Shown: positions 54,908-63,483, counted from the stretch's first letter. The stretch: 64,000 bases of DNA from Bacteroides acidifaciens (GCF_024623065.1 NZ_JANJZR010000012.1:1-64000), one strand, 5' to 3'. The notes: generated from the letters alone by a model not told the origin. A program made the numbers and translations.

Positions 54908-56464
54908 TTATTGCAAATCTTCTACTATCCACTTTTCGATGTTTCTTGTTTCATTACTGAAATTAATGCCTATTTTAAATATTTGTCGCTTGTCGGCAGT
55001 AAACGCTTGTGCATAATGTTTATCATTGATTTGTTGCAGAGCCTCTTCGGCAGTTCCTTCCAGTTTGAATTCCATCACATAGATGAAATGATCGGTTTGC
55101 AGGACGAGGTCAATGCGTCCTTGTGAGGTATGATATTCAGCTTTTACATAGAATCCAATGAGTTTAAATACGATGAAGAGTACATTTTGATAATGTAGTT
55201 CCAAATCGCGTACCAATTCGTAAGGTGTATCGGCAAAGAAGCTTTGCAGGCGGCGGAAAAAGGCATCATAATCACCTTGTTCCACTTCATCGACAAACTG
55301 CCGTATTTGGAAAGGAGATTCGATTACGTCTATATTGGTATAGAACGGAAGGAGGTATTTTACAAAACCTTCTTCTACTTCCCGATTGGGAAATCCTAGT
55401 CGATAAATATCAAAGCGATTGTCAAATCCTTTGATCGTTAGATATCCGCTTTGATAGATAACCGGAATAGGATTTCGGGACGTCGAATCAATGCTGTTCA
55501 GTACATCTGCATCCGTTTCTTCATGCGTGATACGTTGGAGATTATAATTAGATTTCTTTAGTAATTCTACCAGATAAGTCGGGGTGCCGGTCTCAAACCA
55601 GTAACTACCGAATTTCATCTTGTAGAATGTGTTGAGCAAACTGAATGGATTGTATATTCCTATGGAATTTTCTACGAAATGATAACCATCATAACATTCT
55701 TTCAGTTCGGAGCATACCTCTTCATAAGTCATTTTTTGCTTATCAGCCAAGATATGCAAGTCTTCTTCCATATTGTCGTGGATTTCTTTCTCTGTGATAC
55801 CGCAGAGTTCCACGTACTGTTCATCCATTGAAATATCAATCAGATTGTTCAGGTCGCTGAATACACTGACTTTTCCGAATTTGGTGACACCTGTAAGGAA
55901 TCCGAGTTTGATGCATCCGTCTTTACTCTTTAATGCTCCATAGAAAGGCTTTAGTGTGTTTCGGTAATATTTTTGCAGTTCTTCGTTTCCGATGGCTTGC
56001 AGCATCGGTTTGTCATATTCGTCTACAAGGATAACGACACGTTGCCCGGTCTGTTCGTAAGCCCGCTGTATGATGCCCGCAAAGCGTAAAGAAAAGGAAA
56101 CTTCCGACGGGCGTGTGCCATATAGGCTTTCCCAATGTTCCAGATTGTCATTGAGTATTTGGTCCAGACTTTCGGGAGTATCATATTTCTCGATATTTAA
56201 ATCAAGGTGTAATATCGGATGTTTGATCCAGTCTTTTTCCAGTTGTTCGATAGCCAATCCTTCGAATAGTTCTTTCTTTCCTTGATAGTATGCTTCAAGA
56301 GTAGATATTAGCAGACTTTTCCCAAAGCGGCGGGGGCGGCTAAGAAAATAGTAACGACCGGTTTTTACTAATTGGTAAATGAGTCGGGTTTTATCTATAT
56401 AAAGATAACCGTCGTTACGGAGACTTTCAAAATTCTGTATGCCGATAGGATATAGCTTGCTCAT
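54908..56464 (-). CDS. AAA-ATPase-like / PD-(D/E)XK nuclease-fold protein (DUF1703 type)
   Basis: The 518-residue protein opens LYPIGIQNFESLRNDGYLYI, then has a P-loop in YFLSRPRRFGKSLLISTLEA and a Walker B VVILVDEYDKPMLQAIG. These form the AAA-ATPase_like domain (about 1-290). The C-terminal part contains GRIDLVLQTDHFIYVMEFKL, the Asp and Glu-x-Lys of a PD-(D/E)XK nuclease fold. Such genes occur in many copies in Bacteroides and related genera; their biological role is unknown. It has its own -7 box and sits between core genes. Confidence 0.9.
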   Translation of the reverse strand: MSKLYPIGIQNFESLRNDGYLYIDKTRLIYQLVKTGRYYFLSRPRRFGKSLLISTLEAYYQGKKELFEGLAIEQLEKDWIKHPILHLDLNIEKYDTPESLDQILNDNLEHWESLYGTRPSEVSFSLRFAGIIQRAYEQTGQRVVILVDEYDKPMLQAIGNEELQKYYRNTLKPFYGALKSKDGCIKLGFLTGVTKFGKVSVFSDLNNLIDISMDEQYVELCGITEKEIHDNMEEDLHILADKQKMTYEEVCSELKECYDGYHFVENSIGIYNPFSLLNTFYKMKFGSYWFETGTPTYLVELLKKSNYNLQRITHEETDADVLNSIDSTSRNPIPVIYQSGYLTIKGFDNRFDIYRLGFPNREVEEGFVKYLLPFYTNIDVIESPFQIRQFVDEVEQGDYDAFFRRLQSFFADTPYELVRDLELHYQNVLFIVFKLIGFYVKAEYHTSQGRIDLVLQTDHFIYVMEFKLEGTAEEALQQINDKHYAQAFTADKRQIFKIGINFSNETRNIEKWIVEDLQ

Positions 56465-56493
56465 AATCTGATTCTTTTAGCGTTGGATTCATA

Positions 56494-56501
56494 CAAAGAT
56501 A
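56494..56501 (-). promoter_or_regulatory. -7 box of the DUF1703-type gene
   Basis: CAAAGATA reads TATCTTTG on the minus strand and fits TAnnTTTG, 30 bp upstream of the start at 56464. Confidence 0.6.
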
Positions 56502-56580
56502 GCTGTTTTTCATCTTAACGCAAAATTTACCTTGAAGGTTTTATGATATGCTGGTCAAAGATTTTGAAAAAAGGTATTAT

Positions 56581-57258
56581 TTATCGGGCGGTGATATGGA
56601 AACATCCTTGCTTTAATTCATATTTAATATAGCATTTTTCCGCTTTCCGCAAGTCCCTTAATACCTCAGACAGAACGAGTTTCAGAGTATCTGAGCTTAC
56701 GTCCTGTAAGGGACGTCCGTCTTTGTCTTCTACCTTTTTGAAGCGTTTCCAACTGACGTCGAAAGTGGCTCCGAAGCAATGTGCCGAGTTTGCCGAAGCA
56801 TTTCGGTTGCGACGACGGAGGCGTTTCACATCGTTTTCGGTACGCAACACCGAAGTAACGATTACCTGATTCGGATTCAAGCCTTTGGCAGTCAATGAAT
56901 CGAGGAAATTGGAACCGATCGTATCGAGTAGCGCGCTGGCACAAGGAACGAGATAGGGGATAGAGTGTGTCAGTGAATCTACTACATAAAACTCATTGTC
57001 GGTAATATGAGTTAGCTTTTCTTTCATATCTTCTGCTGCCTCACGGTCTGCCAATGGACGAATCCCTATCTTTTGGGCTGCTTCCAGATGTGCATCGTTC
57101 AAATCAGGGAAAGAACGTTTGTAGCTGACTACGCCACGAATATTGCGCGGCTCGTTCAGTTTTAGCGACATGTCTTTCTTTTTGCAACCCGAAGTAAGCG
57201 TTGTAAGCCCGATAACTAGTAAAGATAGCGGTAATATGCGAAGCTTATAAATAGTCAT
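56581..57258 (-). CDS. DUF5715-type lipoprotein with M15-like peptidase motif
   Basis: The 225-residue protein has a lipobox-like end of its signal peptide (LTTLTSGCKKKD). The middle carries VTSVLRTENDVKRLRRRN and NSAHCFGATFDVSW, with Ser-x-His-x3-Gly-x3-Asp spacing, and the end has GCFHITAR. These are the zinc-ligand motifs of the D,D-/L,D-carboxypeptidase (M15/VanY/hedgehog) fold. It may trim peptidoglycan stem peptides in the periplasm. I recognise the family as DUF5715 from memory. It has a -7 box divergent from the neighbouring plus-strand gene. Confidence 0.8.
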   Translation of the reverse strand: MTIYKLRILPLSLLVIGLTTLTSGCKKKDMSLKLNEPRNIRGVVSYKRSFPDLNDAHLEAAQKIGIRPLADREAAEDMKEKLTHITDNEFYVVDSLTHSIPYLVPCASALLDTIGSNFLDSLTAKGLNPNQVIVTSVLRTENDVKRLRRRNRNASANSAHCFGATFDVSWKRFKKVEDKDGRPLQDVSSDTLKLVLSEVLRDLRKAEKCYIKYELKQGCFHITAR

Positions 57259-57275
57259 TTTATATTTTTTGTTCG

Positions 57276-57283
57276 CAAATATA
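57276..57283 (-). promoter_or_regulatory. -7 box of the DUF5715-type gene
   Basis: CAAATATA reads TATATTTG on the minus strand and fits TAnnTTTG, 18 bp upstream of the start at 57258. Confidence 0.55.
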
Positions 57284-57296
57284 CGCTATTTTTTCA

Positions 57297-57304
57297 TACA
57301 TTTG
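57297..57304 (+). promoter_or_regulatory. -7 box of the DUF6078-type gene
   Basis: TACATTTG fits TAnnTTTG and lies 41 bp before the ATG at 57345. It is divergent from, and 14 bp away from, the -7 box of the minus-strand DUF5715-type gene. Confidence 0.6.
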
Positions 57305-57344
57305 TAGCGATTTATAAAAATAGGTCACTTTCTCACTAAACATA

Positions 57345-57788
57345 ATGCACATGAAAACTGATTTCGATTACAATTCTATGCCCGTTAGCTTCGCTCATTG
57401 CTTGAACGGACATTGTTTGCGTGCGGACAAATGTCTGCGACGACAAGTATCTCTCCGAATGCCGAAAGAGCGGGCTACTGTAATGGTTATTAATCCCGAA
57501 CATATCGCTTCCGATGGTGGGGACTGTACTTACTTTATTGATGAAAAGCCGGTGCTCTTTGCACGGGGGATGAAACATTTGCTGGACCAGGTGCCGCTTG
57601 CTGATGCCACCGTTATCAAACGACAGATGATGGCCTACTTCGGCAAAACGATCTATTACCGTTGTTGCAACAAGGAACGGCTGATTAAACCGAAGGAGCA
57701 GGAATACATACAGGGACTATTCCGCAGGCGGGGAATTACCGAAATGCCTCAATTTGACGAATATGTAGAATACTATGATCTTGGGTAA
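57345..57788 (+). CDS. DUF6078-type small cysteine-rich protein
   Basis: The 147-residue soluble protein shows FAHCLNGHCLRADKCLRRQ, a C-x4-C-x5-C cluster suited to metal binding, with further cysteines in GGDCTYF and YYRCCNKERL. MMAYFGKTIYYR and a final basic helix (IQGLFRRRGI) follow. I recognise the pattern as DUF6078, from memory; its function is unknown. A second Met two codons in could also be the start. Its stop is 20 bp ahead of a palindrome array. Confidence 0.7.
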   Translation: MHMKTDFDYNSMPVSFAHCLNGHCLRADKCLRRQVSLRMPKERATVMVINPEHIASDGGDCTYFIDEKPVLFARGMKHLLDQVPLADATVIKRQMMAYFGKTIYYRCCNKERLIKPKEQEYIQGLFRRRGITEMPQFDEYVEYYDLG

Positions 57789-57808
57789 GTATATCCGTTA
57801 GTTCCATT

Positions 57809-57920
57809 AGTCCCATATATTGTGGGAAAGTATTCCCTCATATTATGGGAATTTGTTCCCACAAAATGAGGGAATAAATTCCCACTAGCTAGGGAATCTT
57901 TTCCCACAATATGTGGGACT
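57809..57920. repeat. Array of five 22-23-bp palindromic units (TTCCC...GGGAA)
   Basis: CCC cores start at 57812, 57835, 57858, 57881 and 57903, 23, 23, 23 and 22 bp apart. Each is followed after 8-9 bp by GGGA(A), making five consecutive dyads. The outer 30 bp also mirror each other: 57809-57838 matches the complement of 57891-57920 at all but about 3 positions. It begins 20 bp past the stop of the DUF6078-type gene. Confidence 0.9.
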
Positions 57921-58018
57921 ATCTGATTCTGTAATCCCCTGATAATAGTTGACTGCCTTTTTCCCTTAGCTTCGGGTTGGGTTGACATTGATTAGATAGG
58001 TATTATATAGCAGTCCCG
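57921..58018. other. Non-coding spacer between two repeat elements
   Basis: This short stretch joins the TTCCC palindrome array to the ATGAGAAAT element. No gene, promoter or terminator is recognisable in it. With the two elements it forms a 415-bp gene-free gap between the DUF6078-type gene and the ATPase gene. Confidence 0.6.
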
Positions 58019-58182
58019 GTATGAGAAATGCATGATGAAGGTATGAGAAATGCCTGTTTTTTATGGCATTTCAGGCAAAATACTATGAGAAATACCTTTT
58101 TGGAAAGTATTTCTCATAGTGTTAATCTTTTGAATTATAGATGAATATCCCGCAAAGTATGAGAATATGAGAAATGATTTCG
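58019..58182. repeat. Second copy of the ATGAGAAAT element (single arm)
   Basis: ATGAGAAAT starts at 58021, 58043 and 58085 (22 and 42 bp apart), with an inverted copy ATTTCTCAT at 58109. The copy ends with TATGAGAATATGAGAAATGA near 58160-58179. Order, spacing and ending match the right arm of the element at 21171-21339, so the two are copies. Inner dyads AATGCC/GGCATT and GAAATAC/GTATTTC are present. Confidence 0.8.
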
Positions 58183-58203
58183 AAAAATCTTTTCTAGTGC
58201 ATA

Positions 58204-59334
58204 TTAGATTACTGCATCTTTCAGCCATTTTCCGAAAAAACGGTCATAGACAATATACCCATCTGGTGTATTATATATCAGTTCTTTATTTAGTAAGGAT
58301 TTTAGTGCTACGTTAACGCTACTGGGCGTTTTTAGATGGTGCTTTTTGATGAAGTCATTGGCATTTATGTTTTTTATACAGCCTTCTGTGGCAATAGCTT
58401 TCAATAAATCTACTTGATTGTTGGTTAGTAGAGTCAGGTTACTTTGATATATGGTTTCCTGTTCATCTAAAATGTCATTTATACATCTATCTACCAGTCG
58501 GTTATCAATGGGACTGATTTTCTTTTCATACAATCGGTTGAGTATACTTTGGACGTACCATGTGTGTCCGTTTTCAAGTTGGTACAAATAGGAAAATGTT
58601 TCTAGTGTCAATTCTCTTTTTTTCTTAGCAAAGAATGAGTGTGCGAACGAATAATAATTCTCCAGTGGGATTTCCGTTAATACAATGATTTGGGTACTTT
58701 GATAAAAAGGACGTTTTGCAGAAGTAAACATTTCCTCCATTACATGTTTTTTACTTCCGGAAAAGATAAAGTGTACATTGGGCATGAATTGGATATGAGA
58801 GCGGAGCAATGCTTCTACACCTTTTTCCGGATATTCTGTAATTTGTTGGAATTCATCAATGGCAAGATAACATTGCTTCTTTGAGGCTACCATATAATTG
58901 AGTATTTCTTTCAATGTTTGTTCAGCGTGGGTGGGAGCAAAGTCTAATGTTATGGTAGGCATACCACTTCTTTCGTCAGCACTGATAATAGGACGGCAAG
59001 ATTTGAAGAAAGCAGTCATTTGCCGGAGTATGTTTTGGGACAGAGTATCTAATTCTCCAAGTACATTTTGAGCAAGTAACTGGATGAATGCTTTTAAATC
59101 ACGTGTAGAGTAAATGTCCATATAAAAATAGGCAGCATTCGGATTATTTTCCCGCTTCATTCGATAGAATACATTTTTGATGAGTCCCGTCTTTCCCATG
59201 CGTCGGGGGGATATTAAGGTCAGGTTACGTTCATTTAGTAAAGCTGAAATCATTTTATCAGTTTCTTTCTCCCGATCGCAAAAGTATTCGGGGCTGTTGT
59301 AACCGTATACAAGGAATGGATTGTATGGCTTCAT
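58204..59334 (-). CDS. P-loop ATPase with C-terminal winged-helix-like region (archaeal-type ATPase family)
   Basis: The 376-residue protein starts MKPYNPFLVYGYNSPEYFCD and has Walker A SPRRMGKTGLIKN (about 41-53) and Walker B-like CYLAIDEFQQI (about 155-165). The sensor region is VHFIFSGSKKHVMEEMF. The last 90 residues (NQVDLLKAIATEGCIKNINA and SSVNVALKSLLNKEL) resemble a winged helix. Such STAND-like ATPases are frequent in Bacteroidetes without a known role. A 19-bp palindrome lies 20 bp upstream of its start, possibly its own operator. Repeat elements lie immediately downstream. Confidence 0.85.
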   Translation of the reverse strand: MKPYNPFLVYGYNSPEYFCDREKETDKMISALLNERNLTLISPRRMGKTGLIKNVFYRMKRENNPNAAYFYMDIYSTRDLKAFIQLLAQNVLGELDTLSQNILRQMTAFFKSCRPIISADERSGMPTITLDFAPTHAEQTLKEILNYMVASKKQCYLAIDEFQQITEYPEKGVEALLRSHIQFMPNVHFIFSGSKKHVMEEMFTSAKRPFYQSTQIIVLTEIPLENYYSFAHSFFAKKKRELTLETFSYLYQLENGHTWYVQSILNRLYEKKISPIDNRLVDRCINDILDEQETIYQSNLTLLTNNQVDLLKAIATEGCIKNINANDFIKKHHLKTPSSVNVALKSLLNKELIYNTPDGYIVYDRFFGKWLKDAVI

Positions 59335-59353
59335 GACTTATTACATATTTTAC

Positions 59354-59372
59354 GTTACATATTTTATGTAAC
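59354..59372 (-). promoter_or_regulatory. Palindrome upstream of the ATPase gene, possible operator
   Basis: GTTACATA and TATGTAAC (59354-59361 and 59365-59372) form an inverted repeat with a 3-bp spacer, 20 bp upstream of the ATG at 59334. The related TTACATATTTTACG occurs next to it (59341-59354). The placement fits a repressor site, perhaps for the gene's own winged-helix product. Confidence 0.6.
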
Positions 59373-59432
59373 ACAAAGAACGTAATAAATTGGGAATATT
59401 CAAAGATTTATTTGAATTATATAAAAAAACAA

Positions 59433-59473
59433 ACGCTGATGAGAACAAGCGATCATTCTTTTCTCATCAGCGT
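59433..59473 (-). terminator. Terminator of the NfeD-flotillin operon
   Basis: ACGCTGATGAGA (59433-59444) pairs perfectly with TCTCATCAGCGT (59462-59473). On the minus strand the stem is followed by TTTGTTTTTTTATA. It lies 28 bp past the flotillin stop. Confidence 0.92.
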
Positions 59474-59500
59474 ATATTTATGTCGGATTACAACTATTTC

Positions 59501-61147
59501 TTATCTTTTTTCTCCGTCAGCTTTGGTTGCAGGCTTTTCCTCCGTTTTGCTTTCCGGATTGATAATACCTTTCACTGTTTCACCGATAGGAAGCTTGTCT
59601 AATACGCCAAGGCTTGGAGCTACTGTTTTTACTAATGTATTCAGGAAATTACTTGTACTGCCGTTTCCTCCGTCGAATACGGTGATATTTCCTAAGTTCA
59701 TGTGTTCGAACGCCTTCACCTGTTCGCCGGCGATTTCCTTCCATTGGTCTACCATCTTATATTGGATAGCGATAGCCGGATTCGATTCGGCTGCTCTTAC
59801 CATTGCTTCGAAACCTTCCGCTTCCGCAAGCAATGACCGTTTCTTACCTTCCGCTTCTGCTTCCAGTTTCATTTGGATAGCTTTTGCTTCCGCTTCGGCT
59901 TGTGCTAAAGTAGCCTTTGCGCGTGCTTCCGCTTCGCGGGTAATCTTTTCGGCGATGGCATTTGCTTGCAGGATAGCTTCCTGTCTGGCGATTTCCGCAG
60001 GAACAATCTTTTCAGCCTTCAATGAAGATTCCACTTTCCGTGCCTTAGCTTCTTCCACTTCCTTTTGCGCAATTTCGCGTGCAGTTTGTACGGCAGCTTC
60101 CGATTTTGCGGCAGCTTCACCTGCTTGCTTATCGGCATTGGCTTGTGTTACCGCCAGTTCTGCATTGGAAAGTGCTACCTCTTTCTGTGCGTCATTTCGT
60201 CCGATGGCAGCTTTCTTGGCAGCTTCCGCCTGTTTGATTTCCATATCCGAGTTTAGTTCGGCAACGCGGCTTTCTTTTTCTGTATTTGCCTGCTCGATAC
60301 GGATACTCTTTTCAGCCTCAGCCTTTGCTACTTGTGATTCTTTTTCTGCATTGGCAATGGCTACTTGTGAGATTCTGTCTTTATCTGCATTTGCAACGGA
60401 GATTTCCTGTAGTTTTTTGGTTTCCGCAATAGCAATATCCTGGTCTTTGCGGGTTTCCGCTACTTTCGTTTCGCGTTCCTTTATCTGGTTGGCAATTTTG
60501 ATAGCACCCAGCTTTTCCTGTTCTTCAATGTTAGCCTGTGCTTCGTTCAGTGCTTTACTTTCAGCTTCCTTACCTAAGTTGACAATGTAGTTGGCAGCGT
60601 CGCGAATGTCACTGATGTTGATGTTCATCAGATACAAACCGAATTTGCGAAGTTCGGTATCGATGTTGTCTTTCACTTTAGCCAGGAACTTGTCTCGATC
60701 CGAATTCAATTCTTCGATAGTCATATCGGCAATCACCATACGCATCTGACCATATACAACATCGGTAATTAAGTTCTGCTTGTCATCCATCGTTAATCCC
60801 AGCATACGTTCAGCAGCGTTTTGCATCACTTCGGGATCGGTGCTGATAGCTACAGTGATGGTAGTCGGCACATCTACACGAATGTTTTGAGCGGATAGTG
60901 CACCGGTCAGTTTACATTCGATCTGCATCGGTTTCATGGACAGGAATTCGTATCCCTGAATAATCGGCCATACAAAAGCCGCGCCACCATGATATAGCTT
61001 TGCCGACTTTTTATCTCCTCCTGTTTTACCATATACAACGAGGACTTCATCACTCTTACATTTGCGGTAGCGCGAAAGGATACCAATAAAAGTAAGTAGG
61101 ATGACTGCCACTAATATAGCAGCCATGGTTAACATTTCTTGTGTCAT
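59501..61147 (-). CDS. Flotillin-like SPFH membrane protein
   Basis: The 548-residue protein has one N-terminal membrane segment (MLTMAAILVAVILLTFIGIL), an SPFH domain (about 40-230, with ALSAQNIRVDVPTTITVAIS and DIRDAANYIVNLG) and a long Ala/Glu/Lys-rich coiled coil (about 230-480). The end is FEHMNLGNITVFDGG. Such proteins scaffold membrane microdomains. Its gene follows an NfeD-like gene by 20 bp, the usual flotillin/NfeD pairing (FloT-YuaF). The long antisense open frame over the coiled coil is a composition artefact. Confidence 0.94.
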   Translation of the reverse strand: MTQEMLTMAAILVAVILLTFIGILSRYRKCKSDEVLVVYGKTGGDKKSAKLYHGGAAFVWPIIQGYEFLSMKPMQIECKLTGALSAQNIRVDVPTTITVAISTDPEVMQNAAERMLGLTMDDKQNLITDVVYGQMRMVIADMTIEELNSDRDKFLAKVKDNIDTELRKFGLYLMNINISDIRDAANYIVNLGKEAESKALNEAQANIEEQEKLGAIKIANQIKERETKVAETRKDQDIAIAETKKLQEISVANADKDRISQVAIANAEKESQVAKAEAEKSIRIEQANTEKESRVAELNSDMEIKQAEAAKKAAIGRNDAQKEVALSNAELAVTQANADKQAGEAAAKSEAAVQTAREIAQKEVEEAKARKVESSLKAEKIVPAEIARQEAILQANAIAEKITREAEARAKATLAQAEAEAKAIQMKLEAEAEGKKRSLLAEAEGFEAMVRAAESNPAIAIQYKMVDQWKEIAGEQVKAFEHMNLGNITVFDGGNGSTSNFLNTLVKTVAPSLGVLDKLPIGETVKGIINPESKTEEKPATKADGEKR

Positions 61148-61167
61148 AAAATTGTGTATTTGAATAG

Positions 61168-61665
61168 TTATTGAATGAATAGTGTTCCGTCTTTGTAGCT
61201 GGTGATCATTGTTCTGTCGCCAGTCTGGTATGCTTTTCCGGATTCGGAGATGACGTCTACTTCGCGCATGGCTCCGTCCCGGGTGGTCTGTACGGTATAT
61301 TTGCTGTCACTTTGTTTGAAATAGATTACACATTCCCGTCCCACAAGCTGGTCGGTCTGCTCGGTGTGGTTTACTTGTTGCAGTTGATAAGCTTTTTTAT
61401 AAAGGAACCACACGGCGAAAACAAAGAAGAGTCCAATCAGGATGGCGATGATATAGCTTTGGATTTCCGTGTTGCCTGCCAAGTACATGTACCAGCCGAA
61501 GCCGATACCAAAATGGGTGAGCCCTTTAAAAGAAACTACGCTACTGATGTCGGCATCTACGTCCACATCTGCATCCATGTCTCCGAAAAAGATTGATAGA
61601 ATAAATTGAATTACAAAAATGCCTGTTGTGACAAGGGCAATAATGAGAAAAGTAGTATTGCTCAT
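61168..61665 (-). CDS. NfeD-like membrane protein, flotillin partner
   Basis: The 165-residue protein has a first membrane segment (TTFLIIALVTTGIFVIQFIL), an Asp-rich loop (GDMDADVDVDAD), then YIIAILIGLFFVFAVWFLYK. A C-terminal beta-barrel-like OB fold (about 100-165, LVGRECVIYFKQSD to MITSYKDGTLFIQ) follows. It matches the short YuaF/NfeD1b type. It is 20 bp ahead of the flotillin gene. Its -7 box overlaps the divergent truA promoter region. Confidence 0.83.
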   Translation of the reverse strand: MSNTTFLIIALVTTGIFVIQFILSIFFGDMDADVDVDADISSVVSFKGLTHFGIGFGWYMYLAGNTEIQSYIIAILIGLFFVFAVWFLYKKAYQLQQVNHTEQTDQLVGRECVIYFKQSDSKYTVQTTRDGAMREVDVISESGKAYQTGDRTMITSYKDGTLFIQ

Positions 61666-61729
61666 AATTTTGTACTGTTAGTGAATTATATGTATTGTTC
61701 CCCAAATATACAGGTTTGTGCGGATTATA

Positions 61730-61737
61730 CAAAGATA
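61730..61737 (-). promoter_or_regulatory. -7 box of the NfeD-flotillin operon
   Basis: CAAAGATA reads TATCTTTG on the minus strand and fits TAnnTTTG, 65 bp upstream of the NfeD-like start and 17 bp from the divergent truA -7 box. Confidence 0.6.
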
Positions 61738-61753
61738 AATGGGATAAAATGAC

Positions 61754-61761
61754 TACTTTTG
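61754..61761 (+). promoter_or_regulatory. -7 box of truA
   Basis: TACTTTTG fits TAnnTTTG and lies 30 bp before the GTG start at 61792. It also argues against the in-frame TTG at 61759, which would sit inside the box. Confidence 0.65.
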
Positions 61762-61791
61762 CACGCAAAAAACCTAAAAAAAGGAATTAGC

Positions 61792-62550
61792 GTGCAAAAG
61801 TATTTTATTTATTTGGCTTATGACGGAACCAACTATCACGGTTGGCAGATTCAACCGAACGGAATTAGTGTGCAGGAATGTTTGATGAAAGCATTGTCCA
61901 CTTTCCTGCGTCATGAAATAGAGGTGATAGGGGCTGGGCGGACAGATGCGGGAGTGCATGCTTCTTTGATGGTCGCCCATTTTGAATTTGAAGAGTTGCT
62001 GGATACGGATTCCGTCACAGATAAGTTGAATCGTCTGCTCCCTCCGGATATTTCCGTTTATCGGGTTTGCCGGGTCCGGCCGGATGCACATGCGCGTTTT
62101 GACGCAACTGCCAGAACGTATAAGTATTATGTGACAACGGCGAAATATCCTTTTAACCGGCAATACCGTTGCCGTGTTTACAATCAATTGGATTATGAGC
62201 GGATGAATGAGGCGGCACGTACCCTTTTGGAATATACCGACTTTACGAGTTTCAGCAAATTGCATACGGATGTAAAAACAAATATTTGTCATATCACTCA
62301 TGCTGAATGGACACAGGAAGATGATGCCACCTGGGTATTTACTATCCGTGCCGACCGTTTTTTACGGAATATGGTACGTGCTATAGTGGGCACTCTTCTT
62401 GAAGTGGGGCGTGGTAAACTTTCTATCGAAGGGTTCCGTAAGGTCATTGAACAGCAGGATCGTGGCAAAGCGGGTACTTCTGCACTAGGAAATGCTCTTT
62501 TCCTGGTAAATGTGGAATACCCCGAAAGTATATTTGAAAGTAATAAATAG
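61792..62550 (+). CDS. truA: tRNA pseudouridine synthase A
   Basis: The 252-residue enzyme makes pseudouridine at positions 38-40 of tRNA anticodon arms. Translation is placed at a GTG (61792) because AGGAA lies six bases before it and the family starts at the next residues ([18 protein letters not shown]). The catalytic Asp is in [11 protein letters not shown], and [13 protein letters not shown] and [19 protein letters not shown] follow. Length is normal. An EamA transporter gene follows after 26 bp. Confidence 0.95.
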   Translation: MQKYFIYLAYDGTNYHGWQIQPNGISVQECLMKALSTFLRHEIEVIGAGRTDAGVHASLMVAHFEFEELLDTDSVTDKLNRLLPPDISVYRVCRVRPDAHARFDATARTYKYYVTTAKYPFNRQYRCRVYNQLDYERMNEAARTLLEYTDFTSFSKLHTDVKTNICHITHAEWTQEDDATWVFTIRADRFLRNMVRAIVGTLLEVGRGKLSIEGFRKVIEQQDRGKAGTSALGNALFLVNVEYPESIFESNK

Positions 62551-62576
62551 TAAACCCTAAAATAGTAAATATCCTT

Positions 62577-63476
62577 ATGTGGTTATTATTAGCATTTCTC
62601 TCAGCTACTTTGCTGGGATTTTATGATGTATTCAAAAAAAAATCGCTGAAAGACAATGCGGTACTGCCCGTTCTGTTTTTGAACACTTTCTTTTCCAGTC
62701 TCATCTTTCTGCCGTTTATTCTGCTTTCTGTATTTCAACCTGCCGTATTGGAAGGAACGGTATTCAATGTCCCGGTTGCGGGATGGGAACAGCATAAATA
62801 TATTATTATCAAGTCGTTCATCGTGCTTTCCTCATGGATATTCGGTTATTTCGGGATGAAGCATTTGCCTATTACCATCGTAGGGCCGATTAATGCCACC
62901 CGCCCGGTAATGGTACTTGTCGGAGCTATGCTTGTGTTTGGCGAACGGTTGAATCTTTATCAATGGATTGGTGTGATGCTGGCTATTGTCTCCTTTTTCA
63001 TGCTGAGTCGTTCGGGAAAGAAAGAGGGGATTGATTTTAAACATAACAGATGGATATTTTTTATTGTATTGGCTGCGATAACAGGGGCTATCAGCGGATT
63101 GTACGATAAGTATCTGATGAAGTCGTTGAATCCGATGCTGGTGCAGTCCTGGTATAATGTTTATCAGGTTTTTATCATGTGTCCTATTTTGTTGCTGCTT
63201 TGGTGGCCGAAGAGAAAGTCCACCACTGCGTTTCGTTGGGACTGGACGATTATTCTGATTTCTGTTTTCCTTTCGTCAGCAGACTTTGCCTACTTTTATG
63301 CGCTGAGTTATGAGGATTCTATGATTTCTATCGTTTCGATGGTTCGCCGCGGAAGTGTCATCGTTTCTTTCATTTTCGGGGCTCTTTTCTTCCGTGAAAA
63401 GAATTTAAAAAGCAAGGCGATTGACCTTATACTGGTGTTAATCGGAATGATATTCTTATATTTGGGGACTAAATAA
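62577..63476 (+). CDS. EamA/DMT-family transporter
   Basis: The 299-residue protein has about ten membrane segments in two repeats. The first ends with HLPITIVGPINATRPVMVLV, then GAMLVFGERLNLYQWIGVML. The second has IIFVLAAITGAISGLYDKYL-like sequence (here FFIVLAAITGAISGLYDKYL), then SMVRRGSVIVSFIFGALFFR and AIDLILVLIGMIFLYLG. The family exports or imports small metabolites such as amino acids or purines; the substrate cannot be told. It follows truA by 26 bp. Confidence 0.9.
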   Translation: MWLLLAFLSATLLGFYDVFKKKSLKDNAVLPVLFLNTFFSSLIFLPFILLSVFQPAVLEGTVFNVPVAGWEQHKYIIIKSFIVLSSWIFGYFGMKHLPITIVGPINATRPVMVLVGAMLVFGERLNLYQWIGVMLAIVSFFMLSRSGKKEGIDFKHNRWIFFIVLAAITGAISGLYDKYLMKSLNPMLVQSWYNVYQVFIMCPILLLLWWPKRKSTTAFRWDWTIILISVFLSSADFAYFYALSYEDSMISIVSMVRRGSVIVSFIFGALFFREKNLKSKAIDLILVLIGMIFLYLGTK

Positions 63477-63483
63477 GATTGAT

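Noticed and set aside
57809..57920. Simple transcription terminator after the DUF6078-type gene
   Set aside because: Five dyads at a regular period and no T run; a terminator explains at most one of them.
59412..60590. 392-residue plus-strand frame rich in Ala and Ser
   Set aside because: Antisense to the Ala/Glu-rich coiled coil of the flotillin gene, which produces long Ser/Ala frames by composition.
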